NCBI GenBank assembly: GCA_934167685.1
Contig: CAKPLQ010000021.1
Span: 1 to 23,948, forward strand
Direction: 5' to 3'
Source of the DNA: an uncultured Clostridia bacterium
GTDB lineage: Bacteria > Bacillota > Clostridia > TANB77 > CAG-508
Length of the DNA: 23,948 nucleotides
The notes beneath the pieces are model-generated. The model did not search any database. It was not told the origin of the DNA and saw only the letters and a list, made by a program, of their open reading frames with translations. The translations under genes were made by a program, and so were the position numbers. Below are positions 16,509 to 23,948 of the stretch, piece after piece (the first letter of the stretch is position 1; each line of letters opens with the position of its first letter).

Positions 16509-16553
16509 GGAACCGGTTCTGTTTGGTTCACTATACCAAACAAAACCGGTTCC
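16509..16553. repeat. Long GC-rich inverted repeat between the ABC-F and ABC operon genes
   Basis: The arms 16509-16526 and 16536-16553 match at 17 of 18 positions (10 bp, one mismatch, 7 bp) around a 9-nt loop; each arm contains the palindrome AACCGGTT. It starts 10 bp after the ABC-F stop and would fold in the transcript of either strand. No T-run follows on either strand, so it is not a standard terminator. It could be an RNA-stabilising 3' hairpin or an operator for the ABC operon promoter at 16447-16475. Confidence 0.75.
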
Positions 16554-16562
16554 TACCGTTCA

Positions 16563-18143
16563 TTATTCAATTCCTAAATACTCATTATAAGTAACTTCTC
16601 TATCAATAACTTTATCTGTTTTAATATCAATAATTCTGTTTGCAACTGTTTGCGTAAGTTGATGGTCATGTGATGTAAATAAAATATTTCCTTTAAACTT
16701 ACACATTCCATCATTTACAGATGTGATACTTTCCATATCTAAGTGATTTGTTGGCTCATCAAAAATCAAGAAATTTGCTCCTGATAACATCATTTTAGCT
16801 AATACGCATCTAACCTTTTCTCCTCCTGAAATTACTCTTGCACCTTTTAATGCTTCATCTCCTGAAAATAACATTCTTCCTAAAAATCCTCTTACATATG
16901 TTTCATCTGGGTCTTTTGAATATTTCCTTAACCATTCTGTTAAATTCTCGTCTGTGTCAAATAAGTAATTATTATCTTTTGGAAAATAACTTTGGGTAAT
17001 CGTTGTCCCCCAGATAATTTCGCCCTCATCTGGTTCCATTTCTCCTGCTATAATCTGGAACAATACAGTTTTAGCATTTTCATTATCAGCCAAAAATGCA
17101 ATTTTATCTCCAGACTTTACTGTAAATGATATATTATCTAATATTTTTTCTCCATTTATTGTTTTAGAAACATTCTTTACCTCTAATATTTCTTTTCCTG
17201 GTTCTCTATCTGGTTTAAAATCTACATATGGATATTTTCTATTTGATGGTTTTATTTCATCCAACTCAATTTTCTCTAATGTTTTCTTTCTTGATGTTGC
17301 TTGTTTTGATTTTGAAGCATTAGCACTAAATCTCGCAATAAAGTCTTGCAACTCTTTAATTTTTTCTTCCTTCTTTTTGTTTTGCTCCTTCATCTGTTTT
17401 AATGCTAATTGGCTTGATTCATACCAGAAATCATAGTTTCCTGGATATACTTTGATTTTACCAAAGTCAACATCTGCAATATGAGTACATACTTTATTTA
17501 AAAAATATCTATCATGTGATACTACTATTACTGTATTTTCAAAGTTTATCAAAAATTCTTGTAACCAGTTTATACTCTTTAAATCCAAATCGTTTGTAGG
17601 CTCGTCCAATAACAATACATCTGGATTTCCGAACAATGCTTGTGCTAGCAATACTTTTACTTTATCTCTTGCTTCTAATTCACTCATTAATTTATAATGA
17701 TTTTCTGGTATAATTCCCAAATCATTTAATAACATTGCTGCATCTGATTCTGAATTCCATCCATCCAATTCTGCAAATCTTTCTTCTAGCTTAGCAGCTT
17801 TCATTCCATCTTCTTCCGAAAAATCTGGTTTCATATATATTGCTTCTTTTTCCTTCATTATGTCATATAATTCTTTGTTTCCCATTATTACAGTATCTAT
17901 TACAGTATATTCTTCATAAGCAAAGTGGTCTTGTTTTAATATAGATAGTCTTTCTCCTTTTTCTAAAGATACTTCTCCTTTACTTGGTTCTAATTCTCCA
18001 GATAATACTTTTAAAAATGTTGACTTTCCAGCACCATTAGCTCCTATTATTCCATAACAATTTCCTTTACCAAATTTAATATTTACATCTTCAAATAAAA
18101 CTCTTTTTCCAAATCTAACGGTTACTCCATTTGCTGTTAGCAT
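16563..18143 (-). CDS. ABC-F family ATPase (YkpA/YbiT-like)
   Basis: ABC-F proteins are soluble twin-ATPase proteins that act on ribosomes; some are translation factors and others give antibiotic protection. The 526-residue protein has no membrane segment. Domain 1 has an intact Walker A (GANGAGKS, 34-41) and Walker B (LLLDE, 177-181), but SELEARDK (154-161) stands where LSGGEK is expected. A charged linker (about 245-300) joins the domains. Domain 2 has an intact SGGEK (439-443) and Walker B (FLIFDE), but a degenerate Walker A, ADNENAKT (352-359). The short interdomain linker and overall form fit the YkpA/YbiT housekeeping group better than the resistance subfamilies. The ribosome binding site is GGAAGG. 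It is monocistronic with its own promoter. Confidence 0.9.
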   Translation of the reverse strand: MLTANGVTVRFGKRVLFEDVNIKFGKGNCYGIIGANGAGKSTFLKVLSGELEPSKGEVSLEKGERLSILKQDHFAYEEYTVIDTVIMGNKELYDIMKEKEAIYMKPDFSEEDGMKAAKLEERFAELDGWNSESDAAMLLNDLGIIPENHYKLMSELEARDKVKVLLAQALFGNPDVLLLDEPTNDLDLKSINWLQEFLINFENTVIVVSHDRYFLNKVCTHIADVDFGKIKVYPGNYDFWYESSQLALKQMKEQNKKKEEKIKELQDFIARFSANASKSKQATSRKKTLEKIELDEIKPSNRKYPYVDFKPDREPGKEILEVKNVSKTINGEKILDNISFTVKSGDKIAFLADNENAKTVLFQIIAGEMEPDEGEIIWGTTITQSYFPKDNNYLFDTDENLTEWLRKYSKDPDETYVRGFLGRMLFSGDEALKGARVISGGEKVRCVLAKMMLSGANFLIFDEPTNHLDMESITSVNDGMCKFKGNILFTSHDHQLTQTVANRIIDIKTDKVIDREVTYNEYLGIE

Positions 18144-18205
18144 TTTTAACCTTCCTTTCCATGACTCTTATTAGATTTAAGCCATTCTCTTTTATTTGCC
18201 TATAT

Positions 18206-18234
18206 ACTATAACATATTCTAACAATTTTTTCAA
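18206..18234 (-). promoter_or_regulatory. Sigma-A promoter of the ABC-F gene
   Basis: On the minus strand TTGAAA (18229-18234) and TATAGT (18206-18211) are 17 bp apart. It lies back to back with the tRNA promoter. Confidence 0.65.
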
Positions 18235-18241
18235 GTACATC

Positions 18242-18270
18242 TTGACATTTGAGCTTTTTGGTATTATAAT
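18242..18270 (+). promoter_or_regulatory. Consensus sigma-A promoter of tRNA-Lys
   Basis: TTGACA (18242-18247) and TATAAT (18265-18270) are exactly 17 bp apart, a full consensus match, ending 11 bp before the mature 5' end of the tRNA. Confidence 0.85.
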
Positions 18271-18281
18271 AACTTTGTTAT

Positions 18282-18357
18282 GCACCATTAGCTCAGCTGG
18301 TAGAGCAACAGACTCTTAATCTGGCGGTCCTCGGTTCGATTCCGAGATGGTGCACCA
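18282..18357 (+). tRNA. tRNA-Lys (anticodon CTT)
   Basis: The sequence folds as a complete cloverleaf: acceptor GCACCAT/ATGGTGC, D-stem GCTC/GAGC with AGCTGGTA loop, anticodon loop CTCTTAA giving anticodon CTT (reads AAG), T-stem CTCGG/CCGAG with loop TTCGATT, discriminator A and an encoded CCA end. The outermost anticodon-stem pair is an A-G mismatch. It is a single-gene unit with its own promoter and terminator. Confidence 0.97.
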
Positions 18358-18365
18358 ATCTCATT

Positions 18366-18400
18366 AATATCAATATCTCTACGATATTGATATTTTTTAT
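18366..18400 (+). terminator. Terminator after tRNA-Lys
   Basis: A perfect 12-bp stem AATATCAATATC/GATATTGATATT with loop TCTAC is followed by a T-run. Confidence 0.85.
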
Positions 18401-18428
18401 TTTATAAAAACCTCTAGACAATTAGAGT

Positions 18429-18457
18429 AAAAAAATCCCTAGTTATTCCAACTAAGG
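18429..18457 (-). terminator. Terminator at the 3' end of the CapA-family gene
   Basis: On the minus strand CCTTAGTT/AACTAGGG (8 bp with one G-T pair, loop GGAAT) is followed by a run of seven T's. The gene's TAG stop lies inside the left arm. Confidence 0.85.
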
Positions 18458-19555
18458 CTTTTTTTCAGTTTTTATTATTTTATATCTATGAGTAGTGCCA
18501 TTAGAAGCTTTATACATATATATTGGTATATCCTCAACACTTTCAATAGATGTTTTACCGGTTTCCCCATTCTTAAGAATTTCAAGGTTTAAAATTATAG
18601 AATCTCTTGTATTAGGTTTAGTTTGACCAGACATAAAATTCCCTAAGGAATATATTACAAAAACATCTTTCACAGTGCCATCATCTAATGTTATTGTCTT
18701 CTTTTCCATCGGCTGTAATACGTGTGGATGACTTCCTAATATAATATCTACCCCATTTTCAAATAATAAATCTGCCAAATTTTTTTGTTCAGAATTAGGT
18801 TTAGTTTGATATTCTACTCCCCAGTGCATACTTGCACAAATCAAATCAGGTTCTTGTTCTTTAGCCAAATTTATTTGTTGTAATATCAAATCTTTATCTA
18901 TAAAATTAACAGCATAACTTTTATTTTGTGGAACTGGAATACCATTAGTTCCGTATGTAAAAGACAAAAATGCAATCTTAATTCCATTTACATCTTTTAC
19001 TAATATCTTATTTTGCTCTTCTACTGACCTATTTGTACCAGTGTGTAATATACCTACTTCATCTAAATAATTTAATGTACTCACTAGACCTGTATACCTT
19101 GTATCCATACAATGATTATTAGCAGTAGAAACAACATCTATTCCTAAGTCTTTTAAATTGGTTGCAAGTTGTTCAGGTGTATTAAATTGAGGGTAACTAC
19201 TATATCCCTTTTCTTTTCCAGCAAATGTAGTTTCCAAATTTCCTATAGCTATATCTGCAGACTCTATATCTTGTTTTATATCAGAAAATACATAAGAGAA
19301 ATCATATGTTCCTGTATTCTTATTATAAGCATCATTATATTGTGTATTATGACACATTATATCTCCTATCGCTGTCATTTTAATTCTTATATCTTCTTTA
19401 GGTTCCGTTTTTTCTTCTTTATTTTCATTTTCATTTTCTATTTTTTCCTCAGTATCTTGTGATACTGCAGGCTGAGTTTCTTCTTTTGGCTTAAAAAAGC
19501 AACTACACCCTAAAACAATTATTAAAACAATTATTATAAAACCAACCTTTTTCAT
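18452..19555 (-). CDS. CapA-family metallophosphatase-like lipoprotein
   Basis: The family is named for the poly-gamma-glutamate capsule protein CapA and has a calcineurin-like phosphoesterase fold; the actual substrate is unclear. The 367-residue protein begins with a lipoprotein signal ending in VLGC (Cys17 lipidated), followed by a Glu/Lys/Asn-rich spacer to about residue 55. The metal-site motifs are AIGDIMCHN, IGNLETTF, STANNHCMD, MHWGVEY and GSHPHVLQP, all intact. It should therefore be an outward-facing, membrane-tethered enzyme. No capB/capC partners are nearby, so capsule synthesis is not implied. The ribosome binding site is GAGAGGA. A possible promoter (TTGCAA, 17 bp, TAAAGT) lies upstream at about 19574-19602. 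Confidence 0.88.
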   Translation of the reverse strand: MKKVGFIIIVLIIVLGCSCFFKPKEETQPAVSQDTEEKIENENENKEEKTEPKEDIRIKMTAIGDIMCHNTQYNDAYNKNTGTYDFSYVFSDIKQDIESADIAIGNLETTFAGKEKGYSSYPQFNTPEQLATNLKDLGIDVVSTANNHCMDTRYTGLVSTLNYLDEVGILHTGTNRSVEEQNKILVKDVNGIKIAFLSFTYGTNGIPVPQNKSYAVNFIDKDLILQQINLAKEQEPDLICASMHWGVEYQTKPNSEQKNLADLLFENGVDIILGSHPHVLQPMEKKTITLDDGTVKDVFVIYSLGNFMSGQTKPNTRDSIILNLEILKNGETGKTSIESVEDIPIYMYKASNGTTHRYKIIKTEKKP

Positions 19556-19631
19556 TACATCCTCTCCATGCCCTTACTTTATCATATTTCGACTTTTTTT
19601 GCAAGAAATTTTCCTCATCAAACTTTTATAT

Positions 19632-19666
19632 ATACCAAAAAAGTTGCCATTACTGACAACTTTTTT
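19632..19666 (-). terminator. Terminator after the large surface protein gene
   Basis: A 10-bp stem AAAAAAGTTG/CAACTTTTTT (19637-19646 and 19657-19666) with a 10-nt loop lies 11 bp after the stop codon and provides a T-rich tail on the minus strand. Confidence 0.85.
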
Positions 19667-19677
19667 TATTTATAAGT

Positions 19678-22600
19678 CTAATTTTTCATAAACCTTTTCT
19701 TTATTAGAACTATTACACCTGCTATAACTACTAATCCAACTGTTGCTGAAATTATATATATTGTTGTATAGTTCTTTATACCTGTAGGTGGTGTTATTGT
19801 TACATTTACAGTATCATCATCTTGTTCATGTTTATATCCTGTAGATTGTAAGCTTGGTTGATAGTTACCTGGTTGATACATTTCGTTTTCTAATTGTCTT
19901 CTTGTATTATCTTCTACTCCTTTTATTGTTCTACCAGTTTTAGCATTTCTTTGTATAACTTCTACATGGTTATCAAATGCATTATTATCACTATTTGCTA
20001 ATATCTTACTTGCATATATTACACTAGATTTTGTTTCTCCAGGTCTTAATCCTGCAAATGTATTAGTTACCATACATTGTAGATTGTTATTTTTAATTGT
20101 TTCATATGCTTGGTATGCATCTGCGTCGCTTAATTTGTATGATACATATCCATTATCTTTTAAGAATTCTGCATCTGTAGCTACATTTTTATTAACATAT
20201 TTAAACCAATCTGCATTGTTTACAGCTCCGGCAATTGCTTCTTCAGATTCTGTAAATTGACTTCCTACATTACATTGCATTGCAGAGCTCATGTAGTCAA
20301 CTACTATATCTGCTAGTGCTAATGCTTCGCCTTGTTTGTTTGTACCGTAATAATAGTAATCTGTATTTGTTTCATAATCATAATCTTTTTCACTATTATT
20401 TGTAAGTGTAATTAAATACCATACTTTTAGGGTTGAACCTTGAATTAATTCTTGGTCCATCTCGATTGATAAAGTTCTTCTTGCATTTTGGTTAGCATTA
20501 AAGATTGCTGTTCTATCAGCTTCTTTTCCTAATCCGATACCTTTAACATAACTTAGGTCTCCACTTCTAGGGTCTCCATCTATTAATGCTTGACCATTTC
20601 CAAGAACTACTTGTACTCTAGAAATTGTCTTATTAATTACTAAATCTTCTCTTGGTCTTTCTATTATACCAAAATTGAAGGTCTTCCAACTATGTTCAAA
20701 ATTTCCACCATTGGCATCAACATTTGCTTGGTTAGCTTTAGTATATTCCATCTTTATTGTAAATGACTTACTATCTGCTGAGATATTATGTGCATTTTTA
20801 TATGTAGAATTCTTTAATTCTTCCTGAGCTAATCTTTCTTGCATAACATCTACTGCTATTGAAGTAGCTTTATCTTGGTCCATATCTAGATACCATCTAT
20901 CATCATTACGATTTCCTGTCATAAGGTCTTTTATTAATGAATCTGTTATAATTGTTGATTTATAGTTTCTTGCATTTATCATTGTACTTCCGTCAATTGT
21001 TGATTGTACTCCATCTGCATTTCCATATGTATATTTAATAAAGTAATTTCCTACTACTACACCACTCTTTCCGTCATCACCAAATGTATATTCACCATTT
21101 GCATTTGTATATGCCACTGCTGGTTTTCTATTAGAATTGTTACCTTCTATGTAATATAAGTATGCAGGTTGACCTGTCGTTGCATCATATAGTTCTACTT
21201 TTACTCCTTGTACTCCTTTTTCGTTACCATCTCTTTGTCCATTTCCTAATCTTTCATTGTCATTTTTACTTTCAGCTGTTTGTGTATCTTCATATACTAT
21301 ACCAGATACTTGTCTATAATTAGGATCTTTTACTAATTTAAATGATGGTGCACGGTCTGTGTCATCCTCAAATGTGTTGAAGTTGCTCAAGTCTAAGTTT
21401 CCTGGTGTTGAATCTGAATCTATACCTGCATATTGTTGTCCTGTTTTTCCACATTCTCTTGCAGGTTGCATTTCTGCACATTTTGTATTTTCTCCATAAT
21501 ATGTTGTGTATGATGATATTTCTGTATAATTTGTAAATCTAAATCCAGCATCTGTATTTTGCAATTCTCTTATCTTATTTTGACTTACTTCAAATTCTAT
21601 TCTTATTACATCTGATGTTGCACCAGGTTGTAATGTAATATTTACTGAATTTCTTGCCGTTCTGAATGTCTTTGTTTCTTTATCATTTTCACCTTCAACC
21701 GCAATTTGTTTATTAAATACCCAATTTATATCTTGCCATCCATTAGATGTATTTTCTCCATAATGGATTATATAATCACTATCATAATAATTTACTATAC
21801 TATTAATTTTCATAGGCAATGTTGTTGATTGGTTCTTTATTTTTATATCATATGTTACATATACTTTTAATTGTTCTGTTTTATTGTAATTTATAAATGC
21901 TATATCTGATGGGCTTATTGGTCTTGTATATGTTTGCATATATTTATTACCAAATTGAACTTTGTAATTATATAACTCATTGTCTGTACTATTTGATATA
22001 TTTCTGTTTCCATATATATATGTATATTCTTGAGCTCCTGCTTGATTGATATTTGGCTGTACTACTCTAACTTTCTCTATGTCTGATACTAATGCTGCAT
22101 CTGGTTGCTCTCTTCTTACTAAACCTAAATTTACATTATATATGTTCCATTCATATATTTTGTTTTCACCCTTTAAACAATCTTTTTCTGTAGCATATTT
22201 CTCTCCTGCTGGATAATAATGAGCTTTACCATAATTATTAATAGCATTTCCTTTTACTTTGCCAATACTATTAATTATAGCTGTTAAATCTTTATTATCT
22301 GGGTTTGTTTTTATCTTTACTGTACCATCACAATATACATTTATTACAGCTCTTCCAGAAGTCACTTCTCTAACAACATGTTGTCCTGCTTTAGAACAAT
22401 GTTCAGTACAAAACTCTCTTTTATTTGTCCAATTATTTCTTTCAGAAGCCTCCATCAATTTAGTTGCAAGATTTTGCGTTGATGCTGATACAGCAAGTGT
22501 AGCATCATAATTTGCATCTGATACTTGTGTATTTGGCAAATTATTTATTATTGCTGTATTTCCATCATATACTGCTCTATTTTCTACTCTGCCAAACTTA

Positions 22601-23751
22601 TTATCTAAGTTTGTTCTCAAAGTTTCATTTTCTTTTGCTTTAGATGTACTTGAGTCGGCAAGATTTACATTATTACCACTACCACCATATGATACAGTTG
22701 TATATTTCAATCCATTATATTCAAATTCCACATAAGAATTGTTTATTTTATTATATGTATTTGTATCATATGAATATGTATGATTTGTTAACCTAATCGT
22801 AGTTGAAAGTGTATAATTTCCATTTGCATCTGTTGTTCCTGACGCAATCTCATTTCCACTAGCATCTTTCCAATGTACTTTAATACCTGCTACTTTCTTA
22901 TCTCCATCATTTTGGTCATATCTATTATTTATTGTATTACTTTTATTATTAGCAATATCTTCCCAAACACATCCACTTATATTTATTTTCCCATCAACTT
23001 CTGTTTTTCCTGGAGTTGGCGTATTGTTTGTATTGCTAAATGTTTCTACATATATTATATCTTGATAATTCCTTGCTGAAGCATCTAAGAAATATATTTT
23101 AACATGATACTTTGTATTTTTAGCTGCTGCAGCAGCTATACTTGTATATTTATTGGCATTGGCTGGTACATAATTGCTGACATTCCTACCAACTTCTTGT
23201 TGTGCCTTTTTATTAAGCTCTGTATCATAAGCATTATTTGATATAGCAGCAAAACCATAATATTTCCCAACTGAATTTACCCAACTCTTCCAGTTTTTCC
23301 ACAATGCTATTTGAGCTTGATGATAATTACGATTTGCCCAATCTTCTCCAACTTCTTTTTTTGTATTTGTTCTATATCCTTTTTGCAATGGGCCGGCCAA
23401 TATTGCTGCAATTAGTGCATTTTGCTGATTTACTTTTACTGAATTCGATACTGAAGGAGTCACTACAGTGTTTTTTCCATTAACAGATTTTAAAACTTTT
23501 GCAGATTTTATTGTATTTCCTTCTATTTCTACATATCCTTTAACAGTAAATTCTGCTTTTGTAGTATAATATAAACTATTTTCTCTTGCTACACAATAAA
23601 GATTATTAGCATCAATTAAATTTTGAAGATTATAATAATATTTTTTTCCTATCGTCAAGGCATCGGCAGCAAACACTTGATTTGACATACTAACCCAAGT
23701 TGTGATTAATACCGCAATTATTATCGCCACTAGTTTCTTCATTCTCTTCAT
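19678..23751 (-). CDS. Large cell-surface protein with SdrD-B-like modules and possible thioester domain
   Basis: This 1357-residue protein is exported (signal peptide 1-29, cleavage near VFAAD) and anchored at its C-terminus by a membrane helix (about 1330-1350) and a basic tail. TPPTG (1320-1324) precedes the helix in the place of a sortase motif. Residues 30-240 carry LYCVARE (C53) and QAQIALWKNW (145-154), which resemble the Cys and Q-x-A-I-W boxes of thioester adhesin domains. Two SdrD-B-like domains follow: about 256-370 (INISGCVWEDIANN ... GNYTLSTT) and about 855-985 (VSGIVYEDTQ ... NGEYTFGDDG). Each precedes a segment with a similar signature, NLGLVRREQPDAAL (about 540) and NFGIIERPREDLVI (about 1026). 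The middle holds eight or so cysteines, unusual for such proteins. The first ATG is used because GGGAGG lies 8 bases upstream. An adhesin or structural role is inferred. Confidence 0.85.
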   Translation of the reverse strand: MKRMKKLVAIIIAVLITTWVSMSNQVFAADALTIGKKYYYNLQNLIDANNLYCVARENSLYYTTKAEFTVKGYVEIEGNTIKSAKVLKSVNGKNTVVTPSVSNSVKVNQQNALIAAILAGPLQKGYRTNTKKEVGEDWANRNYHQAQIALWKNWKSWVNSVGKYYGFAAISNNAYDTELNKKAQQEVGRNVSNYVPANANKYTSIAAAAAKNTKYHVKIYFLDASARNYQDIIYVETFSNTNNTPTPGKTEVDGKINISGCVWEDIANNKSNTINNRYDQNDGDKKVAGIKVHWKDASGNEIASGTTDANGNYTLSTTIRLTNHTYSYDTNTYNKINNSYVEFEYNGLKYTTVSYGGSGNNVNLADSSTSKAKENETLRTNLDNKFGRVENRAVYDGNTAIINNLPNTQVSDANYDATLAVSASTQNLATKLMEASERNNWTNKREFCTEHCSKAGQHVVREVTSGRAVINVYCDGTVKIKTNPDNKDLTAIINSIGKVKGNAINNYGKAHYYPAGEKYATEKDCLKGENKIYEWNIYNVNLGLVRREQPDAALVSDIEKVRVVQPNINQAGAQEYTYIYGNRNISNSTDNELYNYKVQFGNKYMQTYTRPISPSDIAFINYNKTEQLKVYVTYDIKIKNQSTTLPMKINSIVNYYDSDYIIHYGENTSNGWQDINWVFNKQIAVEGENDKETKTFRTARNSVNITLQPGATSDVIRIEFEVSQNKIRELQNTDAGFRFTNYTEISSYTTYYGENTKCAEMQPARECGKTGQQYAGIDSDSTPGNLDLSNFNTFEDDTDRAPSFKLVKDPNYRQVSGIVYEDTQTAESKNDNERLGNGQRDGNEKGVQGVKVELYDATTGQPAYLYYIEGNNSNRKPAVAYTNANGEYTFGDDGKSGVVVGNYFIKYTYGNADGVQSTIDGSTMINARNYKSTIITDSLIKDLMTGNRNDDRWYLDMDQDKATSIAVDVMQERLAQEELKNSTYKNAHNISADSKSFTIKMEYTKANQANVDANGGNFEHSWKTFNFGIIERPREDLVINKTISRVQVVLGNGQALIDGDPRSGDLSYVKGIGLGKEADRTAIFNANQNARRTLSIEMDQELIQGSTLKVWYLITLTNNSEKDYDYETNTDYYYYGTNKQGEALALADIVVDYMSSAMQCNVGSQFTESEEAIAGAVNNADWFKYVNKNVATDAEFLKDNGYVSYKLSDADAYQAYETIKNNNLQCMVTNTFAGLRPGETKSSVIYASKILANSDNNAFDNHVEVIQRNAKTGRTIKGVEDNTRRQLENEMYQPGNYQPSLQSTGYKHEQDDDTVNVTITPPTGIKNYTTIYIISATVGLVVIAGVIVLIKKRFMKN

Positions 23752-23756
23752 AGTTA

Positions 23757-23948
23757 CTACCTCCCTTCCTTATTAGATTTTATTATATTGTTTTTTATCA
23801 TCAATTTTATTGCAATAGCTATTAATACTGTATTAATTATTATTAACATTATATAACCAATTATTGTTCCGCCTGTTGATACACCTATAATAACATCAGC
23901 TGAACCTAAATCATTTTCTCCAGTCATATTATTATTTGGTGTTGAGTT
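23757..23948 (-). CDS. 3' end of a membrane-anchored protein gene (partial, runs off the window)
   Basis: The last 63 codons are open to the window edge and end in TAG at 23757. They encode an Asn/Ser/Thr-rich segment (NSTPNNNMTGENDLGSADV), one transmembrane helix (IIGYIMLIIINTVLIAIAIKL) and a basic tail (KNNIIKSNKEGR). This looks like the C-terminal anchor of another surface protein. The stop is 5 bp before the next gene, and the GGGAGG ribosome binding site of that gene lies within its last codons, so the two are co-transcribed and probably coupled. The product cannot be named from this tail. It is too short and open-ended to be listed by simple ORF calling. Confidence 0.7.
   Translation of the reverse strand, partial: NSTPNNNMTGENDLGSADVIIGVSTGGTIIGYIMLIIINTVLIAIAIKLMIKNNIIKSNKEGR

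Noticed and set aside
16509..16553. Rho-independent terminator after the ABC-F gene
   Set aside because: No T-run follows the stem on either strand.
22259..22510. Plus-strand frames opposite the large surface protein and other long genes
   Set aside because: Shadows of the real minus-strand coding sequence without binding sites or recognisable domains.

Overview
The window is AT-rich DNA from a low-GC Gram-positive bacterium, most likely an uncultured clostridial (Bacillota) lineage. The evidence is strong AGGAGG-type ribosome binding sites, sigma-A promoters of the TTGACA/TATAAT kind, U-tailed hairpin terminators, and typical clostridial cell-envelope genes: a PBP5-type carboxypeptidase, an LCP protein, CvpA next to a DUF5711 protein, a YkvI-like permease, a CapA-like lipoprotein and SdrD-type surface proteins. 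The species cannot be named from the sequence alone.

Left region (1-6377) looks accessory. It opens with a Tn916-type tyrosine recombinase that seems to have lost an internal segment carrying the catalytic HxxR box, so it is probably a dead remnant of an integrative element. A gene-free stretch with nested inverted repeats follows. Then come an unrecognised 383-residue protein and an 804-residue Eco57I/TaqI-like adenine-N6 DNA methyltransferase, both on the minus strand, and a divergent plus-strand gene that may encode the matching restriction endonuclease. The last two face away from each other across about 95 bp. In that gap two sigma-A promoters share one palindromic -35 box (TTGTACAA). 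I read this as a candidate restriction-modification or defence cassette with an unknown third component.

Middle region (6367-18357) looks like core genome: comEA (DNA uptake receptor, minus), a D-Ala-D-Ala carboxypeptidase (plus), an LCP ligase-type protein (minus), a DUF5711-cvpA operon (minus), a YkvI-like membrane protein (minus), a three-gene ABC transporter operon of the GldA/GldF/GldG type (minus, translationally coupled), an ABC-F ATPase (minus), and a tRNA-Lys(CTT) with its own consensus promoter and terminator (plus). Most units have a visible promoter or terminator.

Right region (18452-23948, minus) holds cell-surface genes: a CapA-family lipoprotein, a 1357-residue surface protein, and the 3' end of a further membrane-anchored gene just upstream of the latter. 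The large protein has a possible internal thioester (TED-like) domain at its N-terminus, two SdrD-B-like modules and a TPPTG-like C-terminal anchor. The last two genes are 5 bp apart and are probably co-transcribed.
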